Assembly (NCBI GenBank): GCA_003139995.1
Contig: PLIC01000186.1
Coordinates: 9,420-42,040, forward strand
Reading direction: 5' to 3'
From: Candidatus Acidiflorens stordalenmirensis
GTDB taxonomy: Bacteria > Acidobacteriota > Terriglobia > Terriglobales > Acidobacteriaceae
Length of the DNA stretch: 32,621 bases
Below are positions 1 through 6,314 of the stretch, piece by piece. A model generated the notes under the pieces. That model was given only the letters and a program-made list of their open reading frames with translations, had not been told where the DNA came from and did no database searches. The stretch's first letter is position 1. Each line of letters starts with the position of its first letter. The translations under genes were made by a program, and so were the position numbers.

Positions 1-243
1 CAGTTCGGCAGCGGATGGGTGTGGCTGGCCGGAGACTCAAAAGGCGAAGTGAAAATCCTCTCCACGCCCAACCAGGACAGCCCGCTCTCCCAAGGCCTCC
101 ATCCCATCTTCGGTAACGACGTCTGGGAGCACGCCTACTATCTCAAGTACAACAATCGCCGCCCCGAATACTTGCAAGCCTGGTGGAACGTAGTCAACTG
201 GGAAGAAATCAACAAGCGCTACCAATCTTCACTGAAGAAGTAA
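1..243 (+). CDS. sodA: Superoxide dismutase, Mn-type, C-terminal fragment (5' end outside window)
   Basis: Only the last 80 residues are present, read in frame from the first base and ending at TAA 241-243. The enzyme dismutates superoxide to oxygen and hydrogen peroxide. The fragment carries the family metal-binding signature DVWEHAYYL, supplying the Asp and His ligands, followed by the conserved NNRRPEYL and WWNVVNW segments of the C-terminal alpha/beta domain. The motif TPNQDSPL contains the Gln that Mn enzymes donate from this position, whereas Fe enzymes have a different residue there; I therefore infer Mn or cambialistic use. The ends of the visible part are normal and no damage is seen. 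The start codon, promoter and any export signal lie outside the window, so cellular location cannot be judged. Confidence 0.93.
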   Translation, partial: QFGSGWVWLAGDSKGEVKILSTPNQDSPLSQGLHPIFGNDVWEHAYYLKYNNRRPEYLQAWWNVVNWEEINKRYQSSLKK

Positions 244-250
244 GAAGTGA

Positions 251-280
251 TCGTGTGGCGCGGACACTCCTGTCCGCGCC
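251..280. repeat. Intergenic hairpin repeat (GCGGACA family)
   Basis: GGCGCGGACA (257-266) and its exact complement TGTCCGCGCC (271-280) flank the 4-base loop CTCC. No T-run follows, so it is a poor intrinsic terminator. The preceding word GTGTGGCGCGG recurs after nrdJ at 5147-5157, which suggests a dispersed element rather than a gene-specific signal. Confidence 0.6.
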
Positions 281-342
281 GCTTGCCTCACAGCGTAAGA
301 TAAATTGCAGATCGCTCGCAGTCTCGCTGTTTGGAGGTCGCC

Positions 343-771
343 ATGCGCAAGCCCGCGCTAGCTCTTACCCTGTTCCTCCTTGTTTCATTCCTTTCCTCGG
401 CGCAAGAAACCAAGCCAGCTCCCAGGACGACCTACAGCCCCGTTCCCGTGAATGCCGCCCGAGAGCCCAACCCGGTGAAGTCCACTCCCGAGTCCATCGC
501 TGAAGGCAAGAAGATCTACGGTTACGATTGCGCTCAGTGTCATGGCGACACCGGCCAGAGCAAAACCGATGTTGCCAAGAAGTTGGAGATCCCCGACCTC
601 ACCAATCCCGCGCTTCTCAAAAACCGCACCGACGGCGAACTCTTCTATATCCTCAAGAATGGCCACGGCGGCATGCCTTCCGAAGGCGATCGCGTCAAGC
701 CCGAGCAACTCTGGGATCTGGTCAACTACGTCCGATCATTGGCCAGGAAGCAACCCACCGCCGCGCACTAA
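343..771 (+). CDS. Secreted monohaem cytochrome c
   Basis: A 142-residue c-type cytochrome, a periplasmic one-electron carrier. Residues 1-24 form a signal peptide (MRKPALALTLFLL, then SFLSSAQ). The haem-attachment motif CAQCH is at residues 63-67 and is preceded by an EGKKIYGYDC helix typical of class I cytochromes. Met111 in GHGGMPSEGD is the probable sixth ligand, and the final helix is LWDLVNYVRSLA. The ATG at 343 is chosen over the upstream TTG at 331 because GGAGGT (333-338) sits 4 bases before it. The gene is followed by a strong terminator, so it is probably transcribed alone or with the upstream dismutase. Its redox partner cannot be named from the sequence; such small cytochromes serve respiratory chains or alcohol/sugar dehydrogenases. 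Confidence 0.9.
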   Translation: MRKPALALTLFLLVSFLSSAQETKPAPRTTYSPVPVNAAREPNPVKSTPESIAEGKKIYGYDCAQCHGDTGQSKTDVAKKLEIPDLTNPALLKNRTDGELFYILKNGHGGMPSEGDRVKPEQLWDLVNYVRSLARKQPTAAH

Positions 772-827
772 ATACACCGCCAGATCCTTCGCCGACACCC
801 GCCATCCCTGTCTTGACACCCGCTCCC

Positions 828-855
828 GCCCCGGTTTCACGACCGGGGCTTTTTT
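828..855 (+). terminator. Intrinsic terminator after the cytochrome c gene
   Basis: A perfect 8-bp stem, GCCCCGGT (828-835) with ACCGGGGC (842-849), loop of 6, followed by six T (850-855). It lies 57 bp after the cytochrome stop codon. Confidence 0.85.
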
Positions 856-1299
856 CCCTTCGCGTGACGCTGCGTGTCCTTGCTGGATTCTTGGTCGCGT
901 TCCCTCCGTGGTGAAAACAGTCCTTCGCTTCTGCAATCGTTCCGAACCCACTGGCAACTGGGTACCGCCAACTGTTCTTAACCTGTGCACCCCTTGTGCA
1001 AATTCCGGTCGCCGGGCGCGGCAGCGTCCCACGCAATTTTCTGCGCACCGCTCAAACCCCGCCGCTCGTATGCCAACCGCAGTTACCCTCGACGCATGCT
1101 TGATGCGCATTCATTCCATCCAATCCGCGCCCGAAAATTCCACCGTTGCACAATTCTTATGGTATTGACCCGCTCTCTTTGTGCGCGTACAGTCACTCCA
1201 CTTTGAAAACAAGTATCCGCCGAGCGGCGACCGTGCTCGGCCAAAGCGTCAAAGCTAGAAACGAACATCAGCCCTGCCGAAGGGTGAAAGAAAGCACTT
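856..1299. other. Gene-free stretch before the small hypothetical gene
   Basis: No convincing reading frame was found on either strand; the open frames here are short, with no ribosome site and no recognisable protein. The only signal I can support is the promoter at 1165-1193. Confidence 0.5.
1165..1193 (+). promoter_or_regulatory. Sigma70-like promoter for the small hypothetical gene
   Basis: TTGACC (1165-1170) and TACAGT (1188-1193) are separated by 17 bp. Transcription would start near 1200, giving a leader of about 100 bases before the ATG at 1300. Confidence 0.55.
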
Positions 1300-1642
1300 A
1301 TGAATCTGGAAAGCCAATGGACCGTTTACCGCACCCGTTTCCTGGTGCGTGCTCGTCAACTCACCGAACCACTCGTCTTTACCGACGCTCTCGGCCGCGA
1401 ACAATCCGGCCAGCCCGGCGACTATCTTGTCGAGTCCTCGGATGGCATAAGACGGATCACCACCCAAACGCTCTTCGAAGACATCTACGTGCCTCTCGCA
1501 CCCACGCCTTTTCGTTCAACGGCCCGAAGAGTTCAAACCGGAGTTTCAAGCGACGGAGCGCGAGTCGTCCTCGCCCGGCCCCTGGCTCGCGCCTCACCGG
1601 AACATCGCACCCGTGCCACCGCCTGAACAGATCGAAGAATAG
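1300..1642 (+). CDS. Small hypothetical protein, apparent frameshift
   Basis: I do not recognise a named family. The frame from ATG 1300 gives a protein-like sequence (QWTVYRTRFLVRAR, PGDYLVESSDGIRRIT, LFEDIYVPL) and continues to a stop at 1624-1626, but its last 40 residues become Arg/Ala/Thr-rich and noise-like. The +1 frame, open from about 1448 and lacking any start, reads FVQRPEEFKPEFQ, then a Pro-rich tail PVPPPEQIEE, and stops at TAG 1640-1642; this looks like the genuine C-terminus. The simplest reading is one protein of about 114 residues broken by a +1 shift somewhere between 1448 and 1505. It could be a real mutation or a sequencing or assembly error. No signal peptide or membrane segment is visible. 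The gene has its own upstream promoter at 1165-1193. Confidence 0.6.
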
Positions 1643-1655
1643 TACCCAGTGGCCA

Positions 1656-1690
1656 GGGTGCCCCACGTCTCGCGGTTTTCGAGACGTGGG
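1656..1690. repeat. Intergenic hairpin repeat (CCCACGTCTCG family)
   Basis: An 11-bp perfect stem, CCCACGTCTCG (1662-1672) with CGAGACGTGGG (1680-1690), loop CGGTTTT. It lies 20 bp after the preceding gene. GC-rich sequence rather than a T-run follows, so termination would be inefficient. The hairpin at 7212-7240 has a similar layout. Confidence 0.6.
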
Positions 1691-1740
1691 CCGCGGGGCA
1701 ACCAGCCAATCTCCAACTCAGTGCCCTTACCACTTTCGGG

Positions 1741-1756
1741 CTACAAGATATGGTGT
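1741..1756. promoter_or_regulatory. NrdR-box-like site 1 upstream of nrdJ
   Basis: CTACAAGATATGGTGT matches 12 of 16 positions of the NrdR consensus as I recall it (acaCwATATaTwGtgt). NrdR is the ATP/dATP-sensing repressor of ribonucleotide reductase genes and normally binds two such boxes. The gene for NrdR is not in the window. Confidence 0.55.
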
Positions 1757-1763
1757 TTCCCCC

Positions 1764-1792
1764 TTGACAGGCACTATATACGGGAGTACGTT
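1764..1792 (+). promoter_or_regulatory. Probable nrdJ promoter
   Basis: A perfect -35 TTGACA (1764-1769), a 17-bp spacer and a weak -10 TACGTT (1787-1792). Transcription would begin near 1799, leaving a leader of about 295 bases. Site 2 of the NrdR-like pair lies inside the spacer, as expected for a repressor. Confidence 0.5.
1771..1786. promoter_or_regulatory. NrdR-box-like site 2 upstream of nrdJ
   Basis: GCACTATATACGGGAG matches nine consecutive positions of the left and central part of the NrdR consensus (10 of 16 overall). Its centre is 30 bp from that of site 1, about three helical turns, close to the spacing known for NrdR box pairs. Confidence 0.5.
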
Positions 1793-1818
1793 AATCATCC
1801 CAAGCACTTTTTGCAGAT

Positions 1819-1980
1819 CCCCTCTACAAGGGGGGCTACGAGCGTAGACAAAAGGGGCGAGACTCAAAGTTGAGGTGACTTCGCGCCTTCCCCTTCACGG
1901 GAAACCATCCCTCCGGAGTGGATGGAAATCAGCGGTGACTTCCCCCGGTCTGGTCCTGCTAGGCATCCTCTCCGGGGGGA
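1819..1980 (+). ncRNA. Structured 5' leader of nrdJ, candidate riboswitch-like element
   Basis: Successive stems can be drawn: CCCCT/AGGGG (1819-1833), CTACG/CGTAG (1836-1847), a nested arm GGGGCGA/TCGC plus CTCAA/TTGAG (about 1854-1884), CCATCC/GGATGG (1905-1925) around CTCCGGAG, and CCCCCGG (1942-1948) with CCGGGGG (1972-1978). GGTGACTTC occurs twice exactly 60 bp apart (1874, 1934). Class II reductases use adenosylcobalamin, so a cofactor-sensing leader would be plausible. I do not see the canonical cobalamin-riboswitch B12 box. I recall a published nrdJ-associated RNA motif but cannot verify a match here. Confidence 0.4.
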
Positions 1981-2017
1981 TTCATAAATGGTTCTGGGTA
2001 GGTTTTTGCGAAGCGTC

Positions 2018-2051
2018 GGTTTCAACTCTGAAACCATGAAACTTTGAAACC
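2018..2051 (+). promoter_or_regulatory. Alternative-pairing hairpin just before the nrdJ ribosome site
   Basis: GGTTTCA (2018-2024) pairs perfectly with TGAAACC (2029-2035), loop ACTC. A second TTGAAACC (2044-2051) could pair with the same left arm instead. The element ends about 30 bases before the AGGAG of nrdJ. It may be regulatory, or simply one of the short-word repeats seen elsewhere in this window. Confidence 0.35.
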
Positions 2052-2093
2052 TGTTACTTATGCTTTTTGCCATCATCTAATTAGGAGAAGGAA

Positions 2094-5000
2094 ATGCCCG
2101 AAGTGCGCGATCAAATCAAAACTCAAGCCGCTGCCAGCAATAATAAGAAGAAGGTCCCCGGCCTCACCTTCCGCCGTTTTTTCACCAAGTCCGGCGTCTC
2201 CCCATACTCCGAAGTCGAGTGGGAACTCCGCGACGCTCAGATCACCGATTCCCAAGGAGGCATGATCTTCGAGCAGAAAAATGTCGAGGTCCCCAAAGAT
2301 TGGTCCATGACCGCGACCAACATTGTCGCCTCGAAATATCTCCACGGACAGATCGGCACCGATGAGCGCGAAACCGGCGTGCGTCAACTGGTCGCCCGCG
2401 TCGCCGAAACCATTCGCGACTGGGGCATGAATGACGGATACTTCCGCTCCTCCGAAGACGCCGCCACCTTCCACGACGAGCTCGTGCACCTGCTCATCCG
2501 CCAGTACGCGGCCTTCAACTCGCCCGTCTGGTTCAACGTCGGCTGCGAGCGCGTCGAACCGAAATCCGACGCCACAAACTGGCATTGGAACTTCACCACG
2601 CAGCAAGTGGAATTCGGCGTCACCGGATACTCGCGCCCGCAGTGCTCGGCCTGCTTCATCAACTCCGTGCACGACTCGCTCGATTCCATTCTCACCCTGG
2701 CTAAGACCGAAGGCATGCTCTTCAAGTGGGGATCCGGCACGGGCACCAATCTCTCTCCGCTCCGTTCCTCCACCGAAGTTCTAAGTGGCGGCGGCACCGC
2801 CAGCGGCCCACTCAGCTTCATGAAAGGTTTCGACGCCTTCGCCGGCGTCATCAAGTCCGGAGGCAAGACTCGCCGCGCCGCCAAGATGGTCATCCTCAAC
2901 ATCGACCATCCCGACATCGTCGAATTCATCGACTGCAAATCCAAAGAAGAAGCCAAAGCCCACGCGCTCGTATTGCAGGGTTACGACGGATCGCATCCCG
3001 ACTCCGACGCCTACAGCTCCATCTTCTTCCAGAACGCCAACAACTCCGTCCGAGTAACTGACGATTTCATGGTAGCCGTAATGCGCGATACCGATTTTTC
3101 CACCCGCGCCATCGTTGACGGCCGCATCGTCAACACCTACAAAGCCAAAGACCTGCTCCAGAAAATTTCCGAAGCCACATGGCAATGCGGAGATCCCGGC
3201 ATGCAGTACGACACCACCGTTAACCGCTGGCATACTTCGAAAAACACGGCGCGCATCAACGCGAGCAATCCCTGCAGCGAGTACATGTTCCTCGATGACT
3301 CTGCCTGCAACCTAGCCAGCCTGAACCTGCTCAAGTTCGCGCCCAACGGCACTTTTGACCTGGAAGCCTATCGTCATGCCGTGGACGTGGTAATCACCGC
3401 CCAGGAAATCTTAGTGGACAACGCCGGATATCCAACCGAACTTATCGCCAAGAACTCGCACGACTATCGCCCGCTCGGTCTGGGTTATGCGAACTTAGGC
3501 GCCCTCTTAATGGCCGCCGGACTTCCTTACGACTCCGATGCGGGACGCGACTACGCCGCCTGCGTGACCGCCATCATGTGCGGCGAAGCGTATCTCCAGT
3601 CCTCGCGCATAGCCGAACTCTGCGAGCCGCTCGGTCCCATCACCGGCACGGTCCAAACTCGCCTCGGAGTAACCACCGCAGAAAACATGCCCGGAGCCGC
3701 CTGCCCCGGCTGGTACATCAATCGCGAGCCGTTCTTAGACGTCATAAGAATGCACCGCGCCAGCGTCAATAACATTGGCACTAACAACGGCCACGGAGGG
3801 ACGGCCGCCCCCGGCCGTCCAGCGGAGCGCAGCTCGGCTGCCGCCCAACTGCCCGAGCTGATCGAAGCCTCGAAGCATTGCTGGGACGAAGCTCTTTCCC
3901 ACGGCGAAAAGCATGGCTACCGCAACTCCCAAGTAACAGTTCTAGCTCCAACCGGCACGATCGGCTTCATGATGGACTGCGATACGACTGGCATCGAACC
4001 GGACTTGGCGCTCATCAAGTACAAGAAACTTGTCGGCGGCGGCATGATCAAGATTGTGAACAACACCGTCCCCAGCGCGCTCTTCAAGCTCGGCTACACC
4101 CATGAGCAGACTGACGCGATTGTTTCTTACGTCGATGCTACCGGGACGATCGAAGGCGCGCCGCATGTTAAAGATGAGCATCTCGCGGTGTTTGATTGCT
4201 CGTTCAAGCCGGCTAAGGGCACGCGTTCCATTCACTACATGGGACATCTTAAGATGATGGCCGCTGCCCAGCCTTTCATTTCGGGAGCTATCTCTAAGAC
4301 TGTTAACTTGCCGAACGCCGCTTCGGTTGACGATATTTCGGAGGCTTACATTCAGGCCTGGAAATTGGGGCTGAAGGCTGTCGCTATTTATCGCGATGGA
4401 TGCAAGCAGTCGCAGCCGCTTTCTGCGGCGGGAACGAAAACCGCGAACTCTACCAAGGACGACGCGGCTCGGAACGCAGCGGCCACGGCGGCTGCCGAAG
4501 AAGACAACCTCGACGCTCCGCCGCGCGCCGTCCGCCACAAGCTCAAAGAAGAGCGCATGTCGGTTACGCACAAGTTCAACATCGGAGGCCACGAAGGCTA
4601 CATCATCGTCGGCCTGTATCCCGACGGCGAACCCGGCGAGATCTTCATCAAGATGGCGAAAGAAGGCTCGACCGTGTCGGGGCTCATGGACAGCTTTGCG
4701 CTGGCCGTCTCGATCGCGCTGCAGCACGGAGTGCCGCTGAAGCTCTTCTGCGAAAAATTCGCGCACACTCGCTTTGAGCCCAGCGGCTGGTCGAGCCATC
4801 CTGAGATCGGCTATGCCAAGTCGATCATGGACTACATCTTCCGCTGGCTGCACCTGCGCTTCCTGAGTGGACAGCAGCAGATGCTGTTCGACAACCTGCG
4901 CCCGCGCGCGCTGGGCACGCCCGCTCCGGAAGGTGTCGGCGATCTGAACGGCTCCATTGGTTCCGGCCCAGTGAGTTCGCTGACACCTGAGACCCGTCCC

Positions 5001-5144
5001 GGCTCTGTTCATGCGGCCGACGCGCTCGCCGGCATGATCGACATGGGCGACGCTCCCAGTTGCTCGTTCTGCGGATCGATCATGGTCCGCAACGGCAGTT
5101 GCTACAAGTGCATGAGCTGCGGCAGCACGAGCGGATGTAGCTGA
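2094..5144 (+). CDS. nrdJ: Adenosylcobalamin-dependent (class II) ribonucleotide reductase
   Basis: A 1016-residue enzyme that reduces ribonucleotides to deoxyribonucleotides using B12-derived radical chemistry, in the cytosol. AGGAG at 2083-2087 supports the ATG. Visible landmarks are Cys184 in PQCSACF (one of the redox cysteine pair), the active-site loop N392-P-C394-S-E396, and PTGTIGFMMDCDTTGIEPD from residue 619, a strongly conserved barrel segment. A TSCPD domain follows (about 810-930, EGYIIVGLYPDGEPGEIFIK). The tail has a CxxC..CxxC zinc-ribbon-like end (CSFCGS, CYKCMSCGS) that probably re-reduces the active site. No N-terminal ATP cone is recognised. Residues 568-587 look foreign to the family and coincide with a hairpin repeat at DNA level (separate entry). 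Control probably involves NrdR boxes and the long structured leader. Confidence 0.95.
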   Translation: MPEVRDQIKTQAAASNNKKKVPGLTFRRFFTKSGVSPYSEVEWELRDAQITDSQGGMIFEQKNVEVPKDWSMTATNIVASKYLHGQIGTDERETGVRQLVARVAETIRDWGMNDGYFRSSEDAATFHDELVHLLIRQYAAFNSPVWFNVGCERVEPKSDATNWHWNFTTQQVEFGVTGYSRPQCSACFINSVHDSLDSILTLAKTEGMLFKWGSGTGTNLSPLRSSTEVLSGGGTASGPLSFMKGFDAFAGVIKSGGKTRRAAKMVILNIDHPDIVEFIDCKSKEEAKAHALVLQGYDGSHPDSDAYSSIFFQNANNSVRVTDDFMVAVMRDTDFSTRAIVDGRIVNTYKAKDLLQKISEATWQCGDPGMQYDTTVNRWHTSKNTARINASNPCSEYMFLDDSACNLASLNLLKFAPNGTFDLEAYRHAVDVVITAQEILVDNAGYPTELIAKNSHDYRPLGLGYANLGALLMAAGLPYDSDAGRDYAACVTAIMCGEAYLQSSRIAELCEPLGPITGTVQTRLGVTTAENMPGAACPGWYINREPFLDVIRMHRASVNNIGTNNGHGGTAAPGRPAERSSAAAQLPELIEASKHCWDEALSHGEKHGYRNSQVTVLAPTGTIGFMMDCDTTGIEPDLALIKYKKLVGGGMIKIVNNTVPSALFKLGYTHEQTDAIVSYVDATGTIEGAPHVKDEHLAVFDCSFKPAKGTRSIHYMGHLKMMAAAQPFISGAISKTVNLPNAASVDDISEAYIQAWKLGLKAVAIYRDGCKQSQPLSAAGTKTANSTKDDAARNAAATAAAEEDNLDAPPRAVRHKLKEERMSVTHKFNIGGHEGYIIVGLYPDGEPGEIFIKMAKEGSTVSGLMDSFALAVSIALQHGVPLKLFCEKFAHTRFEPSGWSSHPEIGYAKSIMDYIFRWLHLRFLSGQQQMLFDNLRPRALGTPAPEGVGDLNGSIGSGPVSSLTPETRPGSVHAADALAGMIDMGDAPSCSFCGSIMVRNGSCYKCMSCGSTSGCS
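3795..3840. repeat. Hairpin repeat embedded in frame inside nrdJ
   Basis: GGACGGCCG (3799-3807) and CGGCCGTCC (3812-3820) form a perfect 9-bp stem with loop CCCC, followed by AGCGGAGCGCAGCTC. The junction CGTCCAGCGGAGCGCAGCTC closely matches the intergenic CGTCCAAGCGGAGCGAAGCT at 5208-5227. It encodes a low-complexity Gly/Ala/Pro/Ser stretch (residues 568-587) just before the conserved ASKHCWDEALSHGEKHGYRN segment. Confidence 0.6.
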
Positions 5145-5146
5145 AC

Positions 5147-5232
5147 GTGTGGCGCGGGCGCCCTCGCCCGCGAGCCTTTGCTCAGGGTGAGGGGCGGGCG
5201 TCTCGCCCGTCCAAGCGGAGCGAAGCTCCGCA
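5147..5232. repeat. Intergenic double-hairpin repeat after nrdJ
   Basis: Two adjacent hairpins: CGCGGGCG (5153-5160) with CGCCCGCG (5165-5172), and GGGCGGGCG (5192-5200) with CGCCCGTCC (5204-5212, one G-T pair). They are followed by AAGCGGAGCGAAGCTCCG. The opening word GTGTGGCGCGG is shared with 254-263. It starts directly after the nrdJ stop codon and might stabilise the transcript end; there is no T-run. AAGCGGAGCGAAGC recurs near 29429. Confidence 0.6.
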
Positions 5233-5333
5233 GAGAACTTTTCGGCACGGAAGGTCGTATCAGTCGGCCATGAACGGGGAGCGGCGACGATATTGCAAGG
5301 TATTAGTGCAGACTTGGAGCACAGAAAAAAGCC

Positions 5334-6314
5334 ATGAGCACTTTAATTGAGAGTCTGCACGAACCGACCGGCTGCGATTGGGCTGACAATGAACCCGGCG
5401 CGATCAAAGAGCTGCAAGAATTGAACGAGTCTTACCGGCGCAGCCGCTGGCCCGCGGAGTACTCGAACACAACCCACACATTGCGTTGTGGCGACGCTCG
5501 CGACCTGTCGTTTATTCCAAATGAAAGCATTCACCTTGTAGTTACCTCTCCACCGTACTGGACGCTAAAAGAATATCCGCCACACGAACACCAACTTGGA
5601 GCCATCGAAGACTACGAGAGCTTCCTAGCTGAGCTCGACAAGGCTTGGAAGGAATGTGCCAGGGTCCTAGCGCCTGGTGGGCGGATCTGCTGCGTCGTCG
5701 GTGACGTTTGCATTTCCCGAAAGAAGGCAGGACGGCACTACGTAATGCCGCTGCATGCCGACTTAATGGTCCGAGTTCGAAACTTCGGCCTGGACTCGCT
5801 GACGCCTATCCTCTGGTTCAAGATCGCAAACGGTGTGACGGAAGTCGAAGGGAACGGTGCCGGGTTCTACGGCAAACCTTACCAGCCAGGGGCTATCGTT
5901 AAGAATGATTTTGAGTATCTGCTCTTCTTCCGCAAAGGCAGCTCATACAGATCGCCGTCCCTGATTCAGAAGGCCCTCTCGATGCTCTCAAAGGATGAAA
6001 TGAAGTCGTGGCTTCGTACCGCATGGACGGACATTAAGGGGCACTCGACTAAGAAAGGACACCCTGCCCCCTATCCGGTTGAGCTCGCAGAGCGCCTCAT
6101 TCGCTTGTTCTCGTTTGCTGGGGACACAGTTCTAGATCCGTTCGTTGGCACCGGCACGACCTGCGTAGCCGCCATGAACACGGGCCGCAGCAGCATCGGG
6201 GTCGAAATTGACAGTGAATTCGTCCGGTTAGCGCGAGAAAGACTACGGAAAGCGGCACTTTCCAGAAGAGAACCCCATTTGTTTGATGTGAAAGTGAATG
6301 TACAATCGCGATAG
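5334..6314 (+). CDS. Type II DNA methyltransferase, beta class, probably N4-cytosine
   Basis: A 326-residue S-adenosylmethionine-dependent DNA methyltransferase. The catalytic motif TSPPYW is at residues 71-76 and the cofactor-binding motif DPFVGTGTT at 268-276. This order, catalytic motif first and target-recognition region (about 110-240) between, defines the beta class. The SPPY form of the catalytic motif is the one usual for N4-cytosine rather than N6-adenine enzymes, so m4C is the better guess. The next gene starts in the base after the stop (TAG-ATG at 6312-6317), which implies coupled translation with a nuclease, and the pair reads as a restriction-modification system. No strong ribosome site precedes the ATG at 5334. 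Use of codons such as TTA, CTA and AGA is more frequent than in nrdJ, consistent with horizontal acquisition. The recognition sequence cannot be read from the protein. Confidence 0.9.
   Translation: MSTLIESLHEPTGCDWADNEPGAIKELQELNESYRRSRWPAEYSNTTHTLRCGDARDLSFIPNESIHLVVTSPPYWTLKEYPPHEHQLGAIEDYESFLAELDKAWKECARVLAPGGRICCVVGDVCISRKKAGRHYVMPLHADLMVRVRNFGLDSLTPILWFKIANGVTEVEGNGAGFYGKPYQPGAIVKNDFEYLLFFRKGSSYRSPSLIQKALSMLSKDEMKSWLRTAWTDIKGHSTKKGHPAPYPVELAERLIRLFSFAGDTVLDPFVGTGTTCVAAMNTGRSSIGVEIDSEFVRLARERLRKAALSRREPHLFDVKVNVQSR

Noticed and set aside
1146-1847. 233-residue plus-strand frame
   Set aside because: Very rich in Arg, Ser, Thr and Pro with no domain, and runs across a promoter, a hairpin and the NrdR-like site.
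1793-2093. Canonical cobalamin riboswitch before nrdJ
   Set aside because: A GGGAA and later CCCCCGG are present, but the conserved B12 box and the usual spacing of the core could not be found; only a general structured leader is reported.
3942-5012. 356-residue minus-strand frame
   Set aside because: It lies wholly inside nrdJ on the opposite strand, Arg/Ala-rich without recognisable motif; a shadow of a strongly conserved gene.
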